Source of the DNA: Lysobacter sp. S4-A87
GTDB taxonomy: Bacteria; Pseudomonadota; Gammaproteobacteria; Xanthomonadales; Xanthomonadaceae
Assembly: GCF_022637455.1 (NCBI RefSeq)
Contig: NZ_CP093341.1
Coordinates: 682,001 to 746,000 of the forward strand
Reading direction: 5' to 3'
DNA: 64,000 nt
A program made the position numbers and the translations under genes. Below the pieces are notes generated by a model, which was given only the letters and a program-made list of their open reading frames with translations, was not told where the DNA came from and did not search any database. Of the stretch, positions 29,578-39,950 are shown piece by piece; position 1 is the stretch's first letter; the number at the start of each line of letters is the position of its first letter.

Positions 29578-29581
<4 letters not shown>
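28469..29581 (+). CDS. metH: Methionine synthase, homocysteine-binding subunit (MetH N-terminal module)
   Basis: 370 residues equal to the first module of cobalamin-dependent methionine synthase. It begins [14 protein letters not shown], has [20 protein letters not shown], and ends with the zinc ligands Cys272 (GLNCALGA) and Cys335/Cys336 ([10 protein letters not shown]) that activate homocysteine. It stops where the full-length protein would continue, and the remainder is the next gene, overlapping as ATGA. AGGAAAG upstream is a good ribosome-binding site. The split form is known in Xanthomonas and relatives, so this is not a frameshift. Regulated, by inference, by the SahR-like gene in front. 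Confidence 0.95.
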
Positions 29582-32265
<2,684 letters not shown>

Positions 32266-32275
32266 ACGACAGGCT

Positions 32276-32335
32276 CGTCATCCCGGCGTACGCCGGAATC
32301 AGGCCCAAAAGCGTCCCGGCGTACGCCGGGACGAC
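32276..32335. repeat. CCGG-palindrome repeat, two copies
   Basis: CATCCCGGCGTACGCCGGAATC at 32279-32300 and CGTCCCGGCGTACGCCGGGA at 32312-32331, ten bases apart, between the convergent metH and DUF2058 genes. Either could act as a terminator-like hairpin for both transcripts. Confidence 0.85.
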
Positions 32336-32337
32336 GG

Positions 32338-33090
32338 TTACCAGACCAGGTCGTCGGGCACCTGGTACTGCGGGTCTGCGTACGGATCCTCGCCCGCCGG
32401 TGCATCCGGATCGACCTTCAACGCGATCGCCGCGGCGAAGATCTGCTCGGCCTGCGCCAGCATTTCGGCGCTGACCAGCACGTAGCGACCGTCCATCTGC
32501 AGCACGCCCAGTTCGCCCGCGTTGAGCGCCTTCAGCTGGGTCTCGTTGACGTAGATGCGCTTGATCTTGCCGCCGTACGGGAAGTGGCGTGCGATCTCGG
32601 CGGCCGGGTCGTTGAGCGCCTTGTCCTTGACCAGCTCGGCAAGCTTCGCGCGCGCCTCGCGACGCTGCCGCGCTTCTTCCTGCTTGGCCGCTTCGGCGGC
32701 GATGCGCTCGTCCTTCTCGCGCTGGGCACGGATCGCATAGGCCTTGGCCAGGTCGATGTCCTCGCGCGACTGCGGCTTGCCGCCCGGGCGTGGGCCGCCC
32801 GGTTTGCGGGGGTCACCCTGGCGAGGATCACCCCTGCGAGGATCACCCCTGCGAGGATCGCCCTTGCGAGGATCGCCCTTGTGCGCACCTGCCGCATGAC
32901 CACCTGGCTTGCCACCATGCGGCCCGGCACCGGGCGCAGGGCCGCGCGCGCCATGCTTGCCAGCGGGCCTGGCACCGGGCCTGCCATCCTGCCTGGGCTG
33001 CGCCGGGCGCTCAGGCTTGGGCTTGGGCTCGGGCTTGGGCGCAGGCTTGAACCCGAGCCCCATCAATTCATCGCGAAGACTATTGCTCAT
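32338..33090 (-). CDS. DUF2058 family protein (YaiL-like)
   Basis: 250 residues. DUF2058 core in the C-terminal half: EDIDLAKAYAIRAQREKDER, a charged coiled coil, then GGKIKRIYVNETQLKALNAG. Between the N-terminal NSLRDELMGLGFKP and the core is an unusually long Gly/Pro/Lys/Arg-rich linker including a five-residue tandem repeat GDPR(K/R/Q), encoded by five 15-bp units at 32806-32880. Cytoplasmic, function unknown in the family. Third gene of the ugd-slyX-DUF2058 run, 9 bases after slyX. Confidence 0.88.
   Translation of the reverse strand: MSNSLRDELMGLGFKPAPKPEPKPKPERPAQPRQDGRPGARPAGKHGARGPAPGAGPHGGKPGGHAAGAHKGDPRKGDPRRGDPRRGDPRQGDPRKPGGPRPGGKPQSREDIDLAKAYAIRAQREKDERIAAEAAKQEEARQRREARAKLAELVKDKALNDPAAEIARHFPYGGKIKRIYVNETQLKALNAGELGVLQMDGRYVLVSAEMLAQAEQIFAAAIALKVDPDAPAGEDPYADPQYQVPDDLVW
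32806..32880 (-). repeat. 15-bp in-frame tandem repeat, five units
   Basis: Plus-strand units such as GCGAGGATCACCCCT and GCGAGGATCGCCCTT repeat five times in phase with the DUF2058 reading frame, encoding a GDPRx pentapeptide. Two adjacent pairs are identical, which suggests recent slippage. Confidence 0.9.
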
Positions 33091-33099
33091 TGCGTCGTA

Positions 33100-33336
33100 T
33101 CAGTAGTGCGGCGGGGGCGGTTCTTGCGATGCGTCGCCGGTGATCGGGTTGGTCGACATTGCCATGCGCATCTGCTTGAGTTCCTCAAGCACGCGATGCA
33201 GCAACAACGCATTGCGACCTTCTTCCTCGCGCGCGCCTGCCAGCGCGTCGCTCAGTTCGGTCAGGGCCTGCTCCTGGAATGCAACGCGCATCTCCAGGTC
33301 GATCAGGCGCTGTTCGAGTTCGCTCTGGCTGCTCAC
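33100..33336 (-). CDS. slyX: SlyX family protein
   Basis: 78-residue coiled-coil protein, normal SlyX length. ELEQRLIDLEMRVAFQEQAL is the family N-terminal heptad pattern, and the end PPPPHY is the conserved SlyX C-terminus. Cytoplasmic, function unclear; often found beside FKBP isomerase genes, and two FKBP genes do lie just upstream here. It sits 9 bases after ugd and 9 bases before the DUF2058 gene. Confidence 0.93.
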   Translation of the reverse strand: MSSQSELEQRLIDLEMRVAFQEQALTELSDALAGAREEEGRNALLLHRVLEELKQMRMAMSTNPITGDASQEPPPPHY

Positions 33337-33345
33337 GACGGCACG

Positions 33346-34686
33346 TCAGTCAATGAGGATCGAGCGACCACGCCCGATGCCGTAGTACGCCAGCCCCGCC
33401 GCTTCGACTTCGTCGGGGTGATAGAGATTGCGGCCGTCGAAGATCACGCGGTCGGCCAGCGACTGGCCCAGGCGCTGGAAATCCGGGCTGCGGAACTGCT
33501 TCCACTCGGTCACCACCACCAGTGCGTCGGCGTCGGCCAGCGTCGCCCGCGCCGAATCGCACAGCACCAGGTCATCGCGCTCGCCGAAGATCCGCTGCGC
33601 TTCTTCACTGGCCTCCGGATCGTACGCGCGCACCTTCGCACCGGCGTCCCAGAGCAGCTGCAACAGGCGCCGGCTCGAGGCCTCGCGCATGTCGTCGGTG
33701 TTGGGCTTGAACGCCAGGCCCCACACCGCGAACGTCTTGCCGGCGATCGCGCCGTCGTAATGGCGGCCGATCAGCTCGAACAGGTGCTCCTTCTGGCGGT
33801 CGTTGACCGACTCGACCGCGCCCAGCAACTGCGCGTCATAGCCGTGCTGCTGGGCCGTCTTCGCCAGCGCCTGCACGTCCTTGGGGAAGCACGAGCCACC
33901 GTAGCCGGCGCCCGGATAGATGAAATGCCAGCCAATGCGCGGATCCGAGCCGATGCCCTGGCGCACCATCTCCACGTCGGCACCGACCTTCTCGGCGATG
34001 TTGGCGATCTCGTTCATGAAGCTGATCTTGGTCGCCAGCATCGCATTGGCGGCGTACTTGGTCAGCTCCGCCGAACGCACGTCCATCACCACGATGCGCT
34101 CGTGGTTGCGATTGAACGGTGCGTACAGGCGCTTGAGCTTGTCCACCGCCGCCGCGCTGCTGGCGCCGATCACGATCCGGTCCGGGCGCATGCAGTCGTT
34201 GACTGCATCGCCTTCCTTGAGGAATTCCGGATTGGACGCGACTTCGAATCCGAACTCCGCGCCACGCGCGGCCAGCTCGCCCGCGATCGTCGCCCGCACC
34301 TTGTCGGCGGTGCCGACCGGCACGGTCGATTTGTTGACCACCACGACCTGCCGCTCAAGATGGCGACCGATCGTGCGCGCCACTGCCAGCACGTACTTGA
34401 GGTCGGCGCTGCCGTCCTCGTCCGGCGGCGTGCCCACGGCAATGAACACCACGTCACCATGGCCGACCGCCGCTTCGGCATCGGTGGTGAAACGCAGGCG
34501 TCCGGCGGCGTGGTTGGCCTTGACCATCGGCTCCAGTCCCGGCTCGTAGATCGGGATCACGCCGTTGTTGAGGCCGTCGACCTTGGCCTGGTCGATGTCG
34601 ACGCAGATCACGTCGTGGCCGACGTCGGCCAGGCAGGTGCCGGTGACGAGGCCGACGTATCCGGTGCCGAAGATGGTGACGCGCAT
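33346..34686 (-). CDS. ugd: UDP-glucose 6-dehydrogenase
   Basis: Two-step NAD oxidation of UDP-glucose to UDP-glucuronate, a precursor for exopolysaccharide and LPS sugars. 446 residues. N-terminal Rossmann fold [11 protein letters not shown] (6-16), central [20 protein letters not shown] with Lys210 and Lys220, catalytic Cys266 in [12 protein letters not shown], and the C-terminal domain with [16 protein letters not shown] at 34686 starts exactly at the Rossmann strand. Translation of slyX and DUF2058 is probably from the same mRNA. Confidence 0.97.
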   Translation of the reverse strand: MRVTIFGTGYVGLVTGTCLADVGHDVICVDIDQAKVDGLNNGVIPIYEPGLEPMVKANHAAGRLRFTTDAEAAVGHGDVVFIAVGTPPDEDGSADLKYVLAVARTIGRHLERQVVVVNKSTVPVGTADKVRATIAGELAARGAEFGFEVASNPEFLKEGDAVNDCMRPDRIVIGASSAAAVDKLKRLYAPFNRNHERIVVMDVRSAELTKYAANAMLATKISFMNEIANIAEKVGADVEMVRQGIGSDPRIGWHFIYPGAGYGGSCFPKDVQALAKTAQQHGYDAQLLGAVESVNDRQKEHLFELIGRHYDGAIAGKTFAVWGLAFKPNTDDMREASSRRLLQLLWDAGAKVRAYDPEASEEAQRIFGERDDLVLCDSARATLADADALVVVTEWKQFRSPDFQRLGQSLADRVIFDGRNLYHPDEVEAAGLAYYGIGRGRSILID

Positions 34687-34763
34687 AGGTACTCCAACGA
34701 GGAACGAGTCTGCAGGTGCGGGAAGCGGTTCGCGCTTCCCGCGCCTGTGTGATTACCCGTTAC

Positions 34764-35558
34764 TCACTTCTTCGCATTGTCGCCGGGCTTGACGATGTCG
34801 AGCAGTTCGACCTCGAACACCAGGGTCTGGTTCGGGCCGATCGGGCCTGCGCCCTGCTCGCCATAGGCCAGCTTGCTCGGGATCCAGAAGCGGTACTTGC
34901 TGCCGACCGGCATCAGCGAAATGCCTTCCTGCCAGCCCGGCACCAGCTGGCCGAGCACGAACGTCGCCGGCTCGCCGCGATCGTACGAGCTGTCGAAGGT
35001 CTTGCCGTCGAGCAGCGCGCCCTTGTAGTGCGCGCTGACGGCGTCGGTGGCGCTGGGCTTGGCGCCCTTGCCTTCGGTCAGCACCTGGTACTGCAGGCCC
35101 GAGGCGGTGGTGACGACGCCCGGCTTCTTGCCGTTCTCGGCGAGGAACTTCTCACCGTCCTCAAGATTCTTCTTGGCATCGGCCATCATCTTGGCGATGC
35201 GCTGCGCCTGAACCTTCTGCGCGAACGCCTCGCGGATCTCGGCAGACTGCTTGTCGTCGAGCAGCAGCTTCTCGCCGGCGAGCGAGCTCTTGAGCGCCTT
35301 GTGCAGGGTGTCCAGGTCGATCTCATCCTTGACCGGCTCCAGCGAGCGCGCCATGTCCATGCCGATCATGTAGCTGACCTGCTCCTTCTCGGTCGCCAGG
35401 CCCGGGATCGTCTTTGCGCCGTCCTTGCCGGCTTCGGCAGCGGTATCGGCCTTGCCGGCGTCGGCGGCCTTGTCTGCAGGCTTGTTGCAGGCGGTGGTCA
35501 CCACCGCAAGCGAGGCGACGGCCAGGGCGAGTGCGGTGTGGCGCGGGGAAAACTTCAT
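34764..35558 (-). CDS. FKBP-type peptidyl-prolyl isomerase, lipoprotein (Mip/FkpA-like)
   Basis: 264 residues. Signal peptide with lipobox VTTAC (Cys24), so membrane-anchored in the periplasm. An N-terminal dimerisation domain (about 65-150: VSYMIGMDMARSLEP, long helix AFAQKVQAQRIAKMMADAK) precedes the FKBP domain (about 160-255) with TASGLQYQVL, FDSSYDRGEP, GWQEGISLMPVGSKYRFWIP and the C-terminal FEVELLDI. ATG at 35558 is the natural signal-peptide start; an upstream frame extension is not supported. Downstream of a second FKBP gene with the same catalytic domain type. Confidence 0.94.
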   Translation of the reverse strand: MKFSPRHTALALAVASLAVVTTACNKPADKAADAGKADTAAEAGKDGAKTIPGLATEKEQVSYMIGMDMARSLEPVKDEIDLDTLHKALKSSLAGEKLLLDDKQSAEIREAFAQKVQAQRIAKMMADAKKNLEDGEKFLAENGKKPGVVTTASGLQYQVLTEGKGAKPSATDAVSAHYKGALLDGKTFDSSYDRGEPATFVLGQLVPGWQEGISLMPVGSKYRFWIPSKLAYGEQGAGPIGPNQTLVFEVELLDIVKPGDNAKK

Positions 35559-35682
35559 CGGATGGAGGCTCCAGGAATAAGGGGTCGGCATCGGGGGCGG
35601 CAGCGTGGCACGTGCCTCACGCTGCTGCTTTGGCCTGACAAACTGCCAGCTTCGAACTGAACGGTAGACGTACCGTCCGGCC

Positions 35683-36618
35683 TCAGAGGATGGACATCAA
35701 TTCAACGTCGAACACCAGCGTCGCGTTCGGGCCGATCGGGCCGCCCGGCGTGCCCTTCGGGCCATATGCCAGGTCGCCCGGGATCCAGAAGCGGAACTTG
35801 CTGCCGACCGGCATCATGCCCACGCCTTCGGTCCAGCCGGCGATGACCTGGTTCAGGGCGAACTCGGCCGGCTGGCCGCGATCGTAGGAGCTGTCGAACA
35901 CGGTGCCGTCGAGCAGCGTGCCGTGGTAGTTGACGCGGACCTGGTCGGTCGACTTCGGACGCGCACCCGAACCCTGGCGCAGGATCATGTACTGCAGGCC
36001 CGAGCCGGTCGTGAACACGCCCTTGACCGCCTTGTTCTTGGCCAGGAACGCGGCACCGTCGGCCTTGTTCTTGTCGCCCAGTGCCGAAGCCTGTGCCTGC
36101 ATCTTGGCCTGCACCTTCTGCTGGAAGCTCTGGCGCACCGCGCCCTGCTCGGCCTCGCTCAAGAGCGGCGTGCCCTTGTTGAAGCTGGTGCGGATCGCCT
36201 GCACCACCACCGGCAACTCGAGTTCATCCTTGATCGGCGCCAGCGAACGGCCGACGTCGGCGCCGACCAGATAGGCGACCTTGTCCTTGGCCACGTCAGG
36301 CACCTTGGCGCCGGCCGGAGCCTGGCCAGAGCGCGAAGCGATGCGCTGCATCAGCGCCGGACCGACGACCTGCGCCTCGTCCTCGGTGATCAGCGGCTTG
36401 CCGCCGTCGAAGGCGTTCTTGATGGCACGCTCGAAGGCAGCCAGGTCGATGTCCGGCGCCACCGGGGCGATGGACTGGGCGATATCGCTGCCAACCATGT
36501 AGCTGGCCTTGTCGCGGTCGGTAGTAAGCACGGTCTTGTCCTGGGCAGAGGCTGCCGCGCCGAACAGCGTGGCCGCAGTGGTGATCAACACGGCGGCGCC
36601 GCGCACAAAAGCCTTCAT
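35683..36618 (-). CDS. FKBP-type peptidyl-prolyl isomerase with doubled N-terminal domain
   Basis: 311 residues, periplasmic: signal peptide 1-25 (ending ASAQ) without a lipobox. Two consecutive FKBP-N-like segments are visible. The first runs about 30-95 (KASYMVGSDIAQSIAPVAPD ... FDGGKPLITEDE), the second about 105-185 (KVAYLVGADVGRSLAPIKDE ... FNKGTPLLSEAE with a long Gln/Lys helix). Then comes the FKBP domain (about 205-310: GSGLQYMIL, FDSSYDRGQP, GWTEGVGMMPVGSKFRFWIP). Most relatives have one N-domain. ATG at 36618 with AGG upstream. Followed after 124 bases by the lipoprotein FKBP; a paralogous pair. Confidence 0.93.
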   Translation of the reverse strand: MKAFVRGAAVLITTAATLFGAAASAQDKTVLTTDRDKASYMVGSDIAQSIAPVAPDIDLAAFERAIKNAFDGGKPLITEDEAQVVGPALMQRIASRSGQAPAGAKVPDVAKDKVAYLVGADVGRSLAPIKDELELPVVVQAIRTSFNKGTPLLSEAEQGAVRQSFQQKVQAKMQAQASALGDKNKADGAAFLAKNKAVKGVFTTGSGLQYMILRQGSGARPKSTDQVRVNYHGTLLDGTVFDSSYDRGQPAEFALNQVIAGWTEGVGMMPVGSKFRFWIPGDLAYGPKGTPGGPIGPNATLVFDVELMSIL

Positions 36619-37060
36619 CGGGTACCTGCTCCGTATGGGAAAAATCATCGGCCGGGCTGGCCGGGTTGCGTATCGGCGACACCGGCTACCGGCACCGCCA
36701 CGCAAGCGGTGCATTGTCGCGGCACAGCATCGCATGGGCAATGACCGCGCGCGCAGTATCGTCGGACCGTCCTGCGGCGCGTTTGTTCCGGCAATTGTTT
36801 CGCGCCGGGGCCACGGACCCTGAGTGCCTGCTCAATGGCCGCGACCACCGCCGGGTCGTCCGGCGGGGTCTCGCTGCCATAGCTGGCGATCAGTCAGCGT
36901 GCAGAAACTCCTGGATCTGCTTTTCGTCCTCGAATTCCTGTGCCTTGAAGTCGCCGGAGGAAAGCCGAGCACGGCGAATCCCCTGACCGGGCTCCTCGCC
37001 TCATGGTGCCGGTCAAAGGTGCCGTTCATCGGCCTATGCCATCAGTTGGGTGGGCTGGGC
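36619..37060. other. Gene-poor region with a possible gene remnant
   Basis: Between the divergent FKBP and GntR-operon transcripts. The only coding-like piece is a start-less 36-codon frame on the minus strand (36890-37000), read ...GIRRARLSSGDFKAQEFEDE..., ending in TGA. A second start-less minus-strand frame just beyond it reads ASYGSETPPDDPAVVAAIEQ. Together they look like the decayed end of a gene, but I cannot name it. Nothing else was recognised. Confidence 0.35.
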
Positions 37061-37101
37061 TTGACCGGAAGTATTTAGGTGTTATAGTTGCCTACAACAC
37101 C
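37061..37101 (+). promoter_or_regulatory. Promoter with overlapping GntR (YtrA-type) operator
   Basis: -35 TTGACC (37061-37066), 16-base spacer, -10 TATAGT (37083-37088). A near-perfect dyad GGTGTTATAG-ttgc-CTACAACACC (37078-37101, 9 of 10 positions paired) covers the -10. A repressor bound there would block RNA polymerase. The fourth position downstream fits: the operon encodes a YtrA-type GntR protein as its second gene. Confidence 0.7.
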
Positions 37102-37128
37102 GGTTGACCAAAGAGCAGGACGCCCACC

Positions 37129-37548
37129 ATGAACCGCAGGCTCCACAACTCCTTCCTCGCCCTGCTCGCCTCGGCTTCGACCCTGGCGCTGTGCCTGTCG
37201 ATGGCGCTCCCCGCGCCGCAGCAACCGCAGTCTCGCCCGATCGCCCTGAACGTGGGTCCGGTCGAATTCACCTTCACGCCTTCCGATCCGACCGCCAGCC
37301 ATGGCGAGCAGGTCGAAGCCCTCGCCCGCAGCATCGAGCGCCGCGCCGACCAGGTCGACAGCCTGGCCGACGCCGCCGCCCTGACCGCTGAGATCGCAAC
37401 CGCCGCGGCCCTGGCCGAAGCGGTGAAAAGTTCCAGGTCTTTCGAGAGCGCCACCATCGATACCGAAAAGAAGCAGGCAAGGACTGCCGCCCGGCACCGC
37501 CGGCAAACCCTAGTCATGCCTTATTTCTCATTCGCACCGCGGGGCTGA
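37129..37548 (+). CDS. Small exported protein, unrecognised
   Basis: 139 residues, first gene of the GntR/ABC operon. Residues 1-30 form a signal peptide or anchor (SFLALLASASTLALCLSMAL). The next part has GPVEFTFTPSDPT, then an Ala-rich helix (VEALARSIERRADQVDSLAD), and a basic tail. Four bases separate it from the GntR gene. I do not recognise the family. The position directly behind the operator suggests it is the most highly expressed product of the operon, perhaps an envelope sensor or accessory protein; that is speculation. Confidence 0.7.
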   Translation: MNRRLHNSFLALLASASTLALCLSMALPAPQQPQSRPIALNVGPVEFTFTPSDPTASHGEQVEALARSIERRADQVDSLADAAALTAEIATAAALAEAVKSSRSFESATIDTEKKQARTAARHRRQTLVMPYFSFAPRG

Positions 37549-37552
37549 ACCC

Positions 37553-37924
37553 ATGACCGCAATTCAATGGAGCGACGGCGCTCCGATCTATCGCCAGCTG
37601 AAGGAGCGCGTCATTGCGATGATGCTCGACGGGGTGCTCAAGCCCGGGGACGCTCTTCCCTCCGTGCGCCAGGTCGCTGCCGAATATCAGCTCAATCCAA
37701 TCACTGTCTCGCGCGCCTATCAGGAACTGGCGGACGAGGCTCTCGTCGAAAAACGCAGGGGTCTGGGCATGTACGTGACCGAAGAGGCCGCAAAGAAACT
37801 GCTGTTCAATGAACGCGAACGCTTCCTGCGCGAGGAATGGCCGCTGGTGCTCGAGCGCATCATGCGCCTGGGCCTGACGGCACAGGAACTGCTGGCCAGC
37901 GACGTCAAGGCAGGCACGCAATGA
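37553..37924 (+). CDS. GntR-family transcriptional regulator, YtrA subfamily
   Basis: 123 residues: the short form with a winged HTH (about 9-78; APIYRQLKERVIAMMLDG, LPSVRQVAAEYQLNPITVSR, VEKRRGLGMYV) and only about 40 further residues, which is the YtrA type that dimerises through two helices. YtrA regulators typically sit with, and repress, ABC transporter genes. The stop overlaps the ABC ATPase start as ATGA. Its probable operator is the dyad over the promoter at 37078-37101. Confidence 0.93.
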   Translation: MTAIQWSDGAPIYRQLKERVIAMMLDGVLKPGDALPSVRQVAAEYQLNPITVSRAYQELADEALVEKRRGLGMYVTEEAAKKLLFNERERFLREEWPLVLERIMRLGLTAQELLASDVKAGTQ

Positions 37925-38802
37925 ACGCCCCCGTCACCACTTCCGCCTCCGTGGTCAGTGCCCACGGCCTGCGCAAGGCCTACAAGAACAAGCTGGCGCT
38001 GGACGACACCGCGTTCGAGATCCCGGCCGGCCGCATCGTCGGTCTGATCGGCCCCAACGGCGCCGGCAAGACCACCGCGCTCAAGGCCATCCTGGGCCTG
38101 ATCCCGTTCGACGGCACCCTCAGCGTGCTCGGCCGCGACCCGCGCACCGAGCGTGACGAGCTCATGCGCGACGTGTGCTTCATCGCCGACGTGGCGGTGC
38201 TGCCGCGCTGGATCCGGGTCAAGGAGGCGATCGAGTTCGTCGCCGGCGTGCACCCGCGCTTCGATCGCGCCCGTTGCGAACGCTTCCTCGCCCACACCAA
38301 GCTGACCCCGAACATGCGGGTGCGCGAACTGTCCAAGGGCATGATCGTGCAGCTGCACCTGGCGCTGGTGATGGCGATCGACGCCAAGCTGCTGGTGCTG
38401 GACGAGCCGACCCTGGGCCTGGACATCCTCTATCGCAAGCAGTTCTACCAGCGCCTGCTGGAGGACTACTTCGACGAGGAGAAGACCATCCTGGTCACCA
38501 CCCACCAGGTCGAGGAGATCGAACACATCCTTACCGACGTGATGTTCATCCGCGACGGCAAGATCGTGCTCGACAACGACATGGAATCGCTCGGCGAGCG
38601 CTTCATCGAAGTGCTGGTCAACGGCGAGAAAACCGACCAGGCGCGTGCGCTCAAGCCGATCGACGAACGCGCCCTGCCCTTCGGCAAGACCGTGATGCTG
38701 TTCGATTCCGTGCCGCACGAACACCTGGCCGGCCTGGGTGAAACCCGCACGCCGGGCCTGGCCGACCTGTTCGTCGCCACCATGAAGGGGACCTACGCAT
38801 GA
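37921..38802 (+). CDS. ABC transporter ATP-binding protein
   Basis: 293 residues. Walker A GPNGAGKTTALK (about 45-56), signature LSKGMIVQLHLALVMA (LSKGM in place of LSGGQ, common in this YtrB/CcmA-like group), Walker B LLVLDEPTLGLD and the H-loop TTHQVEEIEH. The C-terminal 80 residues are an accessory domain. ATG at 37921 overlaps the GntR stop, and its own stop overlaps the permease start (ATGA), so three genes are translationally chained. Substrate unknown; such systems are often linked to cell-envelope stress or antimicrobial peptides. Confidence 0.94.
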   Translation: MNAPVTTSASVVSAHGLRKAYKNKLALDDTAFEIPAGRIVGLIGPNGAGKTTALKAILGLIPFDGTLSVLGRDPRTERDELMRDVCFIADVAVLPRWIRVKEAIEFVAGVHPRFDRARCERFLAHTKLTPNMRVRELSKGMIVQLHLALVMAIDAKLLVLDEPTLGLDILYRKQFYQRLLEDYFDEEKTILVTTHQVEEIEHILTDVMFIRDGKIVLDNDMESLGERFIEVLVNGEKTDQARALKPIDERALPFGKTVMLFDSVPHEHLAGLGETRTPGLADLFVATMKGTYA

Positions 38803-39857
38803 ATGCAATCCAGGAATCCCAGGGTGGAGGCCGCGCCGCCGTGATGGCCGCGCCGCACCCGACCCACACCTACAAGATGCTGCTCAAGCGCGAGTTCTGG
38901 GAGCACAAGGGCGGTTTCTTCTGGGCCCCGCTGGTGGCCGGCGGCATCCTGCTGCTGCTCACCCTGATGGGCGTCGGTGCCGGCGAAGTACTGCTGCGCA
39001 AGGTGCCCGACCACGCCACGATCAACGTCGAAGGCGGCAGCTTCCAGGTCAACGGCCTCGACCTGGCCCGCCTGACCGAGAAGATCAGCCCGGACGAGCT
39101 GCGCGAGTTCGGCGGCGCGATCGATGCCAGCCTGTACATGGCTGCAACCTGGCCCTTCGTCGTGCTCGCCTTCGTGGTGTTCTTCTACTGCCTTGGCAGC
39201 CTGTACGACGACCGCAAGGACCGCAGCGTGCTGTTCTGGAAGTCGTTGCCGATCTCCGACCGCGACACGGTGCTGTCGAAGGTGCTCAGCGCCACGGTGA
39301 TGGCGCCGGTGATCGCCGCGACCGCGGCCATCCTCACCGTCTTCGGCTCGATGCTGATCTACAGCCTGGTCGTGCTCCTGCACGGCGGCAATCCGTACAC
39401 CCTGCTGTGGGTGCCGGCGAGCCCGCTGAAGGTCTGCGCACACCTGCTCGCCTCGATCCCGGTCTATGCACTGTGGGCGCTGCCGACCGTCGGCTGGCTG
39501 ATGCTGTGCTCGTCCTGGGCCAAGAGCAAGCCGTTCCTGTGGGCGCTGATCATCCCGATCTTCGCCGGCATCTTCGTCGGCTGGTTCGACCTGATGCACG
39601 CCTTCGACCTGGATACGGCCTGGTTCTGGAAGAACATCGTCGCCCGCAGCCTGACCAGCGTCGTGCCGGGCGCCTGGTTCGACGCGGCCAACATCGGCGA
39701 GGTCAGTGTCGATGGACCGCAGGCGATCCACTCGGTGATCAACCTGCGCACGATGTACTCGGTCCTGCTCACGCCGCAGCTGTGGATTGGCGCGGTGGCC
39801 GGTGCGGCCATGCTGTACGGCGCGATCCGCATGCGCCGCTGGCGCGACGACGGCTGA
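38799..39857 (+). CDS. ABC transporter permease
   Basis: 352 residues with about six membrane spans: near 38-58 (WAPLVAGGILLLLTLMGVG), 110-130 (WPFVVLAFVVFFYCLGSLY), 165-195, 205-230, 246-265 and 328-345. A large extracytoplasmic loop lies between spans one and two. SLYDDRKDRSVLFWKSLPIS is the coupling segment typical of ABC-2-type permeases. Partner of the preceding ATPase. The 93 bases before the next gene contain an 11-bp hairpin (39880-39913) that may reduce expression of the distal genes. Confidence 0.92.
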   Translation: MNAIQESQGGGRAAVMAAPHPTHTYKMLLKREFWEHKGGFFWAPLVAGGILLLLTLMGVGAGEVLLRKVPDHATINVEGGSFQVNGLDLARLTEKISPDELREFGGAIDASLYMAATWPFVVLAFVVFFYCLGSLYDDRKDRSVLFWKSLPISDRDTVLSKVLSATVMAPVIAATAAILTVFGSMLIYSLVVLLHGGNPYTLLWVPASPLKVCAHLLASIPVYALWALPTVGWLMLCSSWAKSKPFLWALIIPIFAGIFVGWFDLMHAFDLDTAWFWKNIVARSLTSVVPGAWFDAANIGEVSVDGPQAIHSVINLRTMYSVLLTPQLWIGAVAGAAMLYGAIRMRRWRDDG

Positions 39858-39879
39858 TCGCCGCTCGTCGGGGCTTGCC

Positions 39880-39913
39880 GGGACGGTGGCACGCAACCTT
39901 CGGCCACTGTCCC
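39880..39913 (+). promoter_or_regulatory. Intercistronic hairpin in the GntR/ABC operon
   Basis: GGGACGGTGGC / GCCACTGTCCC, 11 bp with one G-U pair and a 12-base loop, no T run. Likely an mRNA-stability or partial-attenuation element between the permease and the DUF4097 gene. Confidence 0.45.
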
Positions 39914-39950
39914 GCATCCCAGCTGCACTGACCCACGGAGCCTACCGAAC

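Noticed and set aside
32276-32335. CRISPR-like short repeats
   Set aside because: Only two copies, palindromic, unequal and without unique spacers; belongs to a dispersed palindrome family.
36619-37060. tRNA or small RNA gene in the FKBP/GntR intergenic region
   Set aside because: No cloverleaf, T-loop or terminator-like end was found on either strand.
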